A stretch of 64,000 nt of DNA from Cryobacterium shii. Its GTDB lineage: Bacteria > Actinomycetota > Actinomycetes > Actinomycetales > Microbacteriaceae. Positions 47,390 to 54,663 of this stretch are shown here, piece by piece. The translations under genes were made by a program, and so were the position numbers. The stretch is taken from the NCBI RefSeq assembly GCF_004402595.1, contig NZ_SOFY01000077.1:62001-126000 (forward strand), read 5' to 3'. The notes beneath the pieces are model-generated. The model made no database searches and was not told the DNA's origin. It saw nothing but the letters and a program-made list of their open reading frames with translations. How positions within the stretch are numbered: the first letter of the stretch is position 1; each line of letters starts with the position of its first letter.

Positions 47390-47830
47390 ATGCTTGGTCC
47401 CATCGAAATACTGGTCATCGCGTTCCCCGGAAACAGGTTCACCGGTGAGATCCTCCCGGCACTGGCCGACCTCGTCGACACGGACACGATCAGCATCATC
47501 GACGGCGTGTTCGTGCGAAAAGACGAGGACGGCACAATCTCGTACTCGGAGTTCGAGGAACTCGGCGTGAACGAGGACGCGATGGCGCTGACCGACGTGA
47601 TCGAGATGATCAACGGCCTCGTCTCCGACGAGGACGTCGAAGAACTTGCGGCAGACCTGGAAAATGACAGTTCGGCCGCGATCCTCGTCTTCGAGCACAC
47701 CTGGTTCAAGCCGCTGCGCGACGCCATCGTCTCGTCCGGCGGGGTGCTCGTGGACACGGTCCGGATTCCGGGAGCCGTCGTCGACGAAGTGCTCGAGGCG
47801 CTCGCCGAAGCCGACGCCGACACGGACTGA
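47390..47830 (+). CDS. DUF6325 family protein
   Basis: A 146-residue acidic protein beginning MLGPIEILVIAFPGNRFTGE, with the ferredoxin-like pattern of the DUF6325 group (IIDGVFVRKDEDG, AILVFEHTWFKPL). Family members are small actinobacterial proteins of unknown function, often near SHOCT proteins and ion or stress genes. GGAGGAG precedes the ATG. It is followed 64 bases later by the SHOCT gene. Confidence 0.8.
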   Translation: MLGPIEILVIAFPGNRFTGEILPALADLVDTDTISIIDGVFVRKDEDGTISYSEFEELGVNEDAMALTDVIEMINGLVSDEDVEELAADLENDSSAAILVFEHTWFKPLRDAIVSSGGVLVDTVRIPGAVVDEVLEALAEADADTD

Positions 47831-47894
47831 TCGCCACACCTCCATCGGCCCTGCAGCTCAACCGGCTCCGCGGGCCACAGCGAAAGGAATCAGC

Positions 47895-48245
47895 ATGCCC
47901 AGACGAATCGGCCGTCCCGGCCTGATCGGCACGATGGCCCGCACAGCGGTGGTGGCCGGAACCGCGACGGCCGTCGCCGGCGGCGTGAACCGCAGGCAGC
48001 AGTCACGGGCCCAGGCCTCGGCCGACGAGCAGGCCGCCGCCGAGCAGCAGCAGTACGAGGCTCAGCAGTACGAAGCGCAGCAGGCGCGGCAAGCCGAGCA
48101 AGCCCAGCAGGCTCCGGAACCGGCAGCCGCGGCGGGAGGCGACGACCTCAGCGCGCAGATCGAGAAATTGGCCACACTCAAGACGGCCGGCGTCATCAGC
48201 GACGAAGAGTTCGCGGCGGCAAAGGCCAAGCTCCTCGGGATGTGA
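47895..48245 (+). CDS. SHOCT-domain protein
   Basis: A 116-residue protein. A Gly/Ala-rich hydrophobic N-terminus (GLIGTMARTAVVAGTATAVAGG) is followed by a Gln/Ala-rich linker of QYEAQQ-like units (about residues 45-80), and the C-terminal SHOCT motif LSAQIEKLATLKTAGVISDE continues to AAKAKLLGM. SHOCT is a short oligomerisation module. It is probably cotranscribed with the DUF6325 gene. Confidence 0.85.
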   Translation: MPRRIGRPGLIGTMARTAVVAGTATAVAGGVNRRQQSRAQASADEQAAAEQQQYEAQQYEAQQARQAEQAQQAPEPAAAAGGDDLSAQIEKLATLKTAGVISDEEFAAAKAKLLGM

Positions 48246-48270
48246 CCCGCCCCCCGTTCCGCCCCCGAAT

Positions 48271-48328
48271 GTGCCCGTTCCGGTCGAGAGTGCCCGCTAC
48301 AGCGGGCACTCTCGACCGGAACGGGCAC
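48271..48328. terminator. perfect 27-bp inverted repeat with a 4-base loop, likely bidirectional terminator
   Basis: The left arm 48271-48297 and right arm 48302-48328 are fully complementary around TACA. It lies 26 bases after the SHOCT gene and 56 bases after the convergent permease gene, the right place for a shared terminator. It has no T-tract, so it may act by blocking or by RNA end protection. Confidence 0.6.
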
Positions 48329-48383
48329 TGTGGCGGACAGCCTGGTCAGGGGAGCCTGGTCGGGCCAACGGGGGCGGGGCTGC

Positions 48384-48953
48384 CTAGCCGGTCTGGATCG
48401 TTGGCGGTGCGGTTGGCGGAACCGGTATCGGAGGGCGCTTCCTGGCCCGGCGCCCGGCTTTCCGCTCGGCCGCCTCCCGCGTCATCAGGGCCCGCGTCGC
48501 CGCCAGGTCGCCGAGCAGAGGGCGCCACCACCGTGACCGGGGATCGGAATCGACGAGGATCGTTCGCACGAGAAACGTGAGGGGGATGGCCAGCAGCGCA
48601 CCGATCGGCCCCATGATCACCGACCAGAACATCACGGAAACGAAGGTTATGGTCTGGCTGAGGGCGACGGCGTTGCTGACCAGTCGGGTCTGGATGGCGC
48701 CCTGCACGACCGCGTTCACGAGGGTGTAGACGACGATCACGGAGATCGCCGTGGACCAGCCGCCTTCGAGGAATCCGAAGACCACGGGCGGGACGATCGC
48801 GATCAGGTAGCCGACATTCGGGATGTAGCTGCACACAAACGACAGCAACCCCCAGAGGAAGGCGCCCGGAACGGCGAGGACCACCAGCGCGAGTGCGTTG
48901 AGGGTGCCCTGCACGAGCCCGAGCGCCGTGGTCGTGACCATGTAGCGGCGCAC
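48384..48953 (-). CDS. AI-2E family permease, N-terminally truncated
   Basis: A 189-residue protein matching only the C-terminal half of AI-2E/PerM-type transporters (about 330-380 residues). The core ALALVVLAVPGAFLWGLLSF, YIPNVGYLIAIVPPVVFG, TRLVSNAVALSQTI and GPIGALLAIPLTFLV is intact, followed by a basic tail. Upstream, only about 175 bases separate it from the next gene and no missing helices are encoded. GTG 48965 is an alternative start. It may be a remnant or a small half-transporter. Confidence 0.65.
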   Translation of the reverse strand: MRRYMVTTTALGLVQGTLNALALVVLAVPGAFLWGLLSFVCSYIPNVGYLIAIVPPVVFGFLEGGWSTAISVIVVYTLVNAVVQGAIQTRLVSNAVALSQTITFVSVMFWSVIMGPIGALLAIPLTFLVRTILVDSDPRSRWWRPLLGDLAATRALMTREAAERKAGRRARKRPPIPVPPTAPPTIQTG

Positions 48954-49129
48954 ATTCGACGCGTAGGCACGGAGCGCGTCGACCAGACTGGAGCGGGTCG
49001 GTTCGAGCCGCCCGGTACGGGAATTCTCTTTCGGTGCCAGCGCATATGAGTCCCCTCCGACGGGCCGATGCTTGCCCCGAATGTAGACCCAGGGGCCCTG
49101 CCCGGATAGCTCGAGGACAGACGGGGTCT

Positions 49130-50317
49130 CTACCGCGCCCTGGCGTCGTTCCCCGCGGACCGGTCCGCGAGGAAGCCCGGCGCGGCCTCGACGCCGTAGC
49201 CCGCGGACGACGTGCGCTTCGGCCGGTAGACCACGCGGGAGTGGTACACGAACCGAAGCACGAAACCGGCGGTGAGCAGCGCCGCCTGGGCCGCGACACT
49301 GGGGATGGACGTCACGCTGACGACCACCCAGAGCAGGTACGTGCGGAGCGTCGTCTCCGCCCCGTTGAAACCGAATGACTGCGCCAGTCGAGTCCAGACG
49401 TGTCGCCCCTCTTCCCGGAGGTCGTGGAAGACGAACCGTTCCTGCAGCAGGAAGTTCGTCACCATCGTGACCACGGCGGCGATGATCGCCGCCAGCAGGT
49501 ACCAGACGCCGAACGCCTGCAGCAGGGCCATGATCGCGAGGTTGCCCACCGCTCCGAGCGCGCCGATCAGCGCGAATCCGGACAGCCGGCCGAATCGGAG
49601 CGTCGCCAACTGAGTCACGAACCGCAAGCCCTGGCGGAAGTCGGCCTTCGACTCACCCGCGTGACGTTCCCCGAACACGAACGGCACCTCGACGACCGTG
49701 ACCGCATTGCGCGCCAGGATCTCGAGCAGGATCTTGAACCCGCGCGGCCGGAGCGAACCGAGATCCACCGACGACCGCCTGACGGCGAAGAACCCGGTCA
49801 TCGGGTCGGTGCAGTTGCGGAGCCGGGTCGGGAACATGGCCCGGGTGAGAACGGTCGCCGCCGAAGACACCAGCCGGCGGACAAACCCGCTCAGGCCCGC
49901 GGACGATCCGCCGCTGATATGGCGCGAGGCGACCACGACGTCGGCGACCTGGTCGACGCCCGACGCCAGCAGAACCGGGATGAGTTCCGGCGGATGCTGC
50001 AGGTCGCCGTCCATCACGACGCACCACTCGCCGACGGTCGCGGCCAGGCCGCCCAGAACAGCCCCGGAGAGTCCTCCGGCCGGGTGGTCCCGGTGGATGA
50101 GTCGCACCGGGATCTGCGCCCGGGCGGCCGCGCGCAGGATCGCGGCCGGAGTGTCGTCGGTCGAATCATCGACGAAGACGATTTCGGCCGTGCGTCCCTC
50201 CAAGGCGGTTTCGATCCGCCGGACGAGTTCCGGCACGTTCGGCGCCTCGTTGAAGGTCGGGACGATGACGGAGACATCCACGGTATTCCTCTTCCCATCG
50301 GGGTGGTCGGGAGTCAT
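49130..50317 (-). CDS. polyprenol-phosphate glycosyltransferase (GT2) fused to a GtrA-like membrane domain
   Basis: A 395-residue protein. Residues about 14-235 are a DPM1-type GT2 domain (VSVIVPTFNEAPNVPELVRR, EIVFVDDSTDDTP, the DxD-like VMDGDLQHPP). From about 245 there are four helices of the GtrA type (FALIGALGAVGNLAIMALLQ). Such fusions load a sugar onto polyprenyl phosphate and flip or present it outside. It overlaps the upstream GT gene by 4 bases. Confidence 0.9.
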   Translation of the reverse strand: MTPDHPDGKRNTVDVSVIVPTFNEAPNVPELVRRIETALEGRTAEIVFVDDSTDDTPAAILRAAARAQIPVRLIHRDHPAGGLSGAVLGGLAATVGEWCVVMDGDLQHPPELIPVLLASGVDQVADVVVASRHISGGSSAGLSGFVRRLVSSAATVLTRAMFPTRLRNCTDPMTGFFAVRRSSVDLGSLRPRGFKILLEILARNAVTVVEVPFVFGERHAGESKADFRQGLRFVTQLATLRFGRLSGFALIGALGAVGNLAIMALLQAFGVWYLLAAIIAAVVTMVTNFLLQERFVFHDLREEGRHVWTRLAQSFGFNGAETTLRTYLLWVVVSVTSIPSVAAQAALLTAGFVLRFVYHSRVVYRPKRTSSAGYGVEAAPGFLADRSAGNDARAR

Positions 50318-51831
50318 GATCGCCGGTCCAGTTCGTAGACGATCGTGCGGTGGGCCATCCGGGTGGAGACGACCTCGAACCCTTCACTCTCCAGCGCACC
50401 GAGGTCGCTGCCCCGGACGTTGTCGGGGCTGCCCGTGATTTCGACCAGCCACACCCGATCGGCGGGCGCGAGGCGGGCCGTGACGTCGGCGACCGGGTAG
50501 GTGGTGTCCCACAGTCGTCCTCTGGCCTGGTACGGCGTCTTGAGGGTGACGTCCCGCAGGCCCCGGAAATCGTCGGGGTAGAGGTGCAGCGCCAGCCGGG
50601 GGCGCTGGCGGGGGGCGGTCGTTTCGTCGAACACGACGGCATCACCGGGCCGCGCTTGCCGACCGAGGATCGCGGAGGCCTGGGCCAGGTCGCTGCCGGC
50701 GTCTTTGGCGTAGGGGCCGCGCTGGAGCACGTCGGTGGGGGCAGCCAGGACCAGCAGGAGCAGCAACAGGGCGATCCGAGCCGACCGGGGCCTGACAGCG
50801 TCGATGCCGGCGGCCAGGGACAGGGCGACCGCGGGCACACAGAAGGAGACGTAGCGGAGGTTGTAGGCGGGGGTCGCCGCGTTGAGCCCCAGCAGGGCCA
50901 GCGTCGGAAGGACCACCCAGAGCAGCGCGAGCAGAACAGGAGGCGGGTTGCCGGGGCTTCGCCGCCACGCCCCGATCGCGGCGACGGCGGCAACACCGAG
51001 CAACAGCCAGCCGGCAGCGGCGAGGAACGGGTTCCCGAACCACTGGGCGACCACGACCGACTGTGCCGTGGCGTACCCGCGATGGGCCAGGAAAGCGATT
51101 TGTTCTCGTTGGGCATACCCCAGCAGAACGATCGGAAGGGCCATTACGACGGCGACGCCGGCCGCCGGTGCCCACTCCTTCAGGTGGTCCCGGCCGGCCC
51201 GGGAGCTGAGGAGGAAAGCCCCGTGCACCCCCAGAAGCAGCCCGAGGTAGAGGAACACGTAGATTCCGACGGCCAGGCCGACCGCGTAACCGGCCCAGGC
51301 GAGACGGCGGGACACCACGGAGCCGAACCGGTGCCGGAGGAGGATCAGGAACAGGATCGTGACCCAGACCGCGATGGCGGTGGAGGAAGCGTACGAGCGA
51401 GCGTCAGCCCCGAGGTAGCTGGTGCGGGGCAGCACCGTGCAGATGACGGCGGCGACGATACCCGCGTTCCGGCTCAGCAGCATCCGCCCGAGGACGAACG
51501 TTCCGGCGACGACGAAGCCGACGGCGATCGCGCTGGGCAGTCGCACCGAGAGCTCCGAGGCGCCGAACACCTGAATCCAGAAGTGCAGGAAGAGGTAGTA
51601 GACGCCGTGCACCGCGTCGATGTTCTTCAGCATGTCGATCAGGGTGGGCAGCGAGCGCTCAGCCGACATCACACTCGCGGCTTCGTCGCCCCAGAAAGAG
51701 GGGATCCACGAGCCGGCAAACGACACGACGAAGCCGACTGCTCCGAGGCCCGCTGCCAGGCGCCACCGGTCTGAGCTCGGGCGCGCGGCCGGCTCGATCC
51801 CAGCGGAGGTCCGAGCGAGCGTTGAGGTCAT
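50314..51831 (-). CDS. GT-C type membrane glycosyltransferase (GT39/ArnT-like)
   Basis: A 505-residue protein with about eleven membrane helices. The acidic catalytic loop follows the first helix (WIPSFWGDEAASVMSAERSL), and YYLFLHFWIQVFGASELSVR is the family pattern. It would use the polyprenyl-phosphate sugar made by the downstream GT2-GtrA protein to glycosylate an envelope target. ATG 51831 is chosen because the 50 codons before it are not hydrophobic and overlap the regulatory gap. Confidence 0.88.
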   Translation of the reverse strand: MTSTLARTSAGIEPAARPSSDRWRLAAGLGAVGFVVSFAGSWIPSFWGDEAASVMSAERSLPTLIDMLKNIDAVHGVYYLFLHFWIQVFGASELSVRLPSAIAVGFVVAGTFVLGRMLLSRNAGIVAAVICTVLPRTSYLGADARSYASSTAIAVWVTILFLILLRHRFGSVVSRRLAWAGYAVGLAVGIYVFLYLGLLLGVHGAFLLSSRAGRDHLKEWAPAAGVAVVMALPIVLLGYAQREQIAFLAHRGYATAQSVVVAQWFGNPFLAAAGWLLLGVAAVAAIGAWRRSPGNPPPVLLALLWVVLPTLALLGLNAATPAYNLRYVSFCVPAVALSLAAGIDAVRPRSARIALLLLLLVLAAPTDVLQRGPYAKDAGSDLAQASAILGRQARPGDAVVFDETTAPRQRPRLALHLYPDDFRGLRDVTLKTPYQARGRLWDTTYPVADVTARLAPADRVWLVEITGSPDNVRGSDLGALESEGFEVVSTRMAHRTIVYELDRRS

Positions 51832-51983
51832 AGTGCAATGCTCGGCGGCGAAAATGACGATGTACCGGTAAATCAGGGGTTTTAAGTTGTAACTGTGTAC
51901 AGGAAGCGCCGGGTATGACCTCCGGGCGCGTTCCCCGGGCGATGAAGTAGTTTTGTGGACATGCGGGACGGGAGAATCCACCA
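51832..51983. promoter_or_regulatory. divergent promoter region between the glycosyltransferases and the two-component system
   Basis: This 152-base gap is richer in A/T than its surroundings around 51855-51900. A -10-like TAGTTT at 51948-51953 faces the response regulator, leaving a short leader with GGGAG before GTG 51984. The regulator may bind here and control both directions, but no clear repeat pair was found. Confidence 0.35.
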
Positions 51984-52661
51984 GTGAGATCGATCCTCAT
52001 CGTCGAAGACGATGCGCAGATGGGCCTCGCTCTCGAGCGCGGGATCCAGGCGGAGGGGTATGAGACCGTGCTCGTGGACAACGGTGTCGACGCGCTGATC
52101 AACCTGGCGAACAGAAAATTCGCCGCGGCCGTCGTCGACGTGATGCTGCCCCGGATGTCCGGCTTCGAGATCTGCCGGCACGTGCGCGAAACGGGCAACG
52201 CCATGCCCCTGCTTCTGCTCACCGCGCGTGATGCCGTCGATGACCGGGTGACCGGGCTCGATGCCGGCGCGGACGACTACCTGACCAAGCCGTTCAGCTT
52301 CGCCGAGCTGGCCGCGAGGATCCGGGCGCTGATCCGGCGAGACCCGGCGGAGCAGTGGATCAAGGTCACCGCGGGCGACGTGACGCTGGATTCCCAGTCC
52401 CGAAAAGGGCAGGCCGGCGGGCATCCGCTTTCGCTCAGCCCCAATGAGTTCATGTTGTTGCGAGGATTGATCACCCAGCTGGAGGTGCCGTTCACCCGGC
52501 AGGAGATTCTCGAGTCCGTCTGGGGGACGGCGACGCACATCGACGCCAACATCGTGGAACAGTACGTCAGCACGTTGCGCAAGAAGCTGTCGGCCCGAGG
52601 CAGCAACGTGTCCATCGTCACCGTGCGTGGTGTGGGTTACCTCGCGAAGGTCGACGAGTGA
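51984..52661 (+). CDS. OmpR-family response regulator
   Basis: A 225-residue regulator. The receiver domain has the acidic pocket (VEDD), phospho-acceptor D52 in VVDVMLPRMSG and the Lys in DDYLTKPFS. A C-terminal winged helix follows (LSLSPNEFMLLRGLITQLEV, HIDANIVEQYVSTLRKKL). It starts at GTG and overlaps the kinase by 4 bases. Confidence 0.93.
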   Translation: MRSILIVEDDAQMGLALERGIQAEGYETVLVDNGVDALINLANRKFAAAVVDVMLPRMSGFEICRHVRETGNAMPLLLLTARDAVDDRVTGLDAGADDYLTKPFSFAELAARIRALIRRDPAEQWIKVTAGDVTLDSQSRKGQAGGHPLSLSPNEFMLLRGLITQLEVPFTRQEILESVWGTATHIDANIVEQYVSTLRKKLSARGSNVSIVTVRGVGYLAKVDE

Positions 52662-54100
52662 CCTGGATCCGACGGCTGTCGATCCGCTGGAAGATCACCA
52701 TCGGCAGTGTCCTCGTCGCAGCCGTGCTGCTGACGGCGGCCTCGTTCATCTTCCGGTTGCAGATGGAGCAGGTGCAGATCAACTCCGACAAGAAGTTGCT
52801 CTACGACGCCAGCACCCCGTACCTGACGGACATCCAGTCGCATCCGGACCAGATCGACCCGCCGGCCGGGGAACAGCATGTGGCCGTTGTGAGTCCGGAC
52901 GGGGCGGTCGTCGTCAGTAATCTTCCGGACGCGCTGTCCGACGGGCTGGGCCGCCTCACCGAGCTGGCGGACGGCTCCCACATCGTCCACGAACCGCGCG
53001 CCGACTACCTGGTGGTCGTGCGCACGGTCCCCACAGCGGATGGTGCGTGGCACGTGGTGGCGACGCGCGACCTGCGATTGACGGCGATCGTGCTGGCGAA
53101 CGTGACGAAGGTGCTGATCATCGGCGCCGTGATGCTGCTCGCGGGGTTCGGACTGGCGTCGTGGCTCCTGACCACGGCGGCGTTGCGACCCGTCTCGCAG
53201 ATGCGGCGTCGTGCCGAAGAACTTCGCGCCAGCGGGTCTTCCGAACCCCTGCCGGTAGGTCCGGCCCAGGATGAACTAGCCGATCTCGCCATCACCCTGA
53301 ACGACTTCATCGCCAGTGTCCGCTCCACCGCCGCCAGGGAAAAGCAGATGGTCTCTGATGCCAGCCATGAACTGCGCACCCCGATCGCCCTGCTCAAGAT
53401 CCAGCTCGAGCTCGCCCACCTGAGCGAGGGCAACGCGACTGCCCTCACGGACGACCTGCGCCTGGCCGAAAACTCCGTGGATCGGCTGTCCGTGCTGGCG
53501 ACGAACCTGCTCACCCTGTCATCGCTCGACGCCGGGCAGATTGCGCAGTCCTCACCCTGGCGGGAACTCAGCGCCGAGTTCGCCGCCGCATCGGACCGGG
53601 CTCGGCTGCTGGCCCTGGACAAGTCCATCGCCGTGGAGTTCGACGTGGAGGACGCCTCGGACGACCTCGAATACCCGATCGCCGTGGCGCACTTCGCCCA
53701 GGTCGTCGACAATCTGATCAGCAACGCGCTGCGGGCAGCGCCGGAGTCGGGGGAGGTCCACGCGCGGCTGGTGCAGCACGGCACCGAACTTCGGCTGTCG
53801 GTCGAAGACACCGGGCCAGGGATGCCGGACGATTTCATCGGCATCGCGTTCGACCGCTTCACCCGCCCGGACGGGCAAAGAGGGGGCGCCCTCGGCGGCA
53901 GCGGCCTCGGGTTGGCCATCGTCCGGGCAATCGTCTCGAGCTCGAGGGGCGGAGTCCGGCTCGCCAACCGGCCGGGCGGCGGTTTCACGGCTACAGTGAC
54001 CATTCCGCAGTCCCCATCCGGCCAGCAGCCCCCGCCCTTTCTGCAGGCAGGGTCCACGGCCGCCGAGCCGACGGTTCCCGCGGAACACGGAGAGCGATGA
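52658..54100 (+). CDS. membrane sensor histidine kinase
   Basis: A 480-residue kinase: two membrane helices (about 14-35 and 154-176) around an extracellular sensor of about 120 residues, a HAMP segment, the phosphorylated H237 in SDASHELRTPIALLK, and an ATPase domain with N box (VDNLISNALRAAP), G1 (VEDTGPGMPDD) and G2 (GGSGLGLAIVRAI). The signal is unknown. It overlaps both neighbours by 4 bases. Confidence 0.93.
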   Translation: MTWIRRLSIRWKITIGSVLVAAVLLTAASFIFRLQMEQVQINSDKKLLYDASTPYLTDIQSHPDQIDPPAGEQHVAVVSPDGAVVVSNLPDALSDGLGRLTELADGSHIVHEPRADYLVVVRTVPTADGAWHVVATRDLRLTAIVLANVTKVLIIGAVMLLAGFGLASWLLTTAALRPVSQMRRRAEELRASGSSEPLPVGPAQDELADLAITLNDFIASVRSTAAREKQMVSDASHELRTPIALLKIQLELAHLSEGNATALTDDLRLAENSVDRLSVLATNLLTLSSLDAGQIAQSSPWRELSAEFAAASDRARLLALDKSIAVEFDVEDASDDLEYPIAVAHFAQVVDNLISNALRAAPESGEVHARLVQHGTELRLSVEDTGPGMPDDFIGIAFDRFTRPDGQRGGALGGSGLGLAIVRAIVSSSRGGVRLANRPGGGFTATVTIPQSPSGQQPPPFLQAGSTAAEPTVPAEHGER

Positions 54101-54600
54101 GCGCGCGTCAGCCCGGGCGCCTGCTGGACACCACCTTCCGCGTCAGCGTGATCCTGAAAGGCCTCGACGGGGTCCTGGAGATCGTCGGCGGCGTCCTGCT
54201 GCTGCTGGTGTCGCCCGCGCAGATCGGGGCGATCACCCGGTTCCTGACCCAGCACGAGCTCTCCGAAGACCCGCACGACCTGGTCGCTAACGGCCTGCGG
54301 CACCTCGCCGACGGAATCAGCGTGTCCGCCTCGATCTTCGCGGCGGTCTATCTGCTCCTCCACGGGCTGGTGAAAGTCGTGCTCGTCTGGGCGGTGCTCA
54401 GGGACAAACTGTGGGCGTATCCGTGGATGATCGGGTTCCTCCTGGTCTTCATCGTGTACCAGTGCTACCAGCTGGCGGTGGCCTTCTCCTGGGGCATCGT
54501 GGCCCTCACCGCGTTCGACCTCATCGTCGTCTACCTCACCTGGCGGGAGTACGGAATCCACCGGGCCCGGCGGGCCGACGCGGAGCGCAGTGCGGCCTGA
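54097..54600 (+). CDS. DUF2127 membrane protein
   Basis: A 167-residue protein with four helices and the DUF2127 pattern (FRVSVILKGLDGVLEIVGGV, DGISVSASIFAAVYLLLHGL, IVVYLTWREYG). Function is unknown. Its ATG overlaps the kinase stop, so it is the third gene of the two-component operon and may act as an accessory membrane component of the sensor. Confidence 0.85.
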   Translation: MSARQPGRLLDTTFRVSVILKGLDGVLEIVGGVLLLLVSPAQIGAITRFLTQHELSEDPHDLVANGLRHLADGISVSASIFAAVYLLLHGLVKVVLVWAVLRDKLWAYPWMIGFLLVFIVYQCYQLAVAFSWGIVALTAFDLIVVYLTWREYGIHRARRADAERSAA

Positions 54601-54663
54601 CCGCGACCGGCGGGCGCCCGGGCGCAGCGGACGCCCAGAGGAATAGGGCAGGATCGAAGGATC

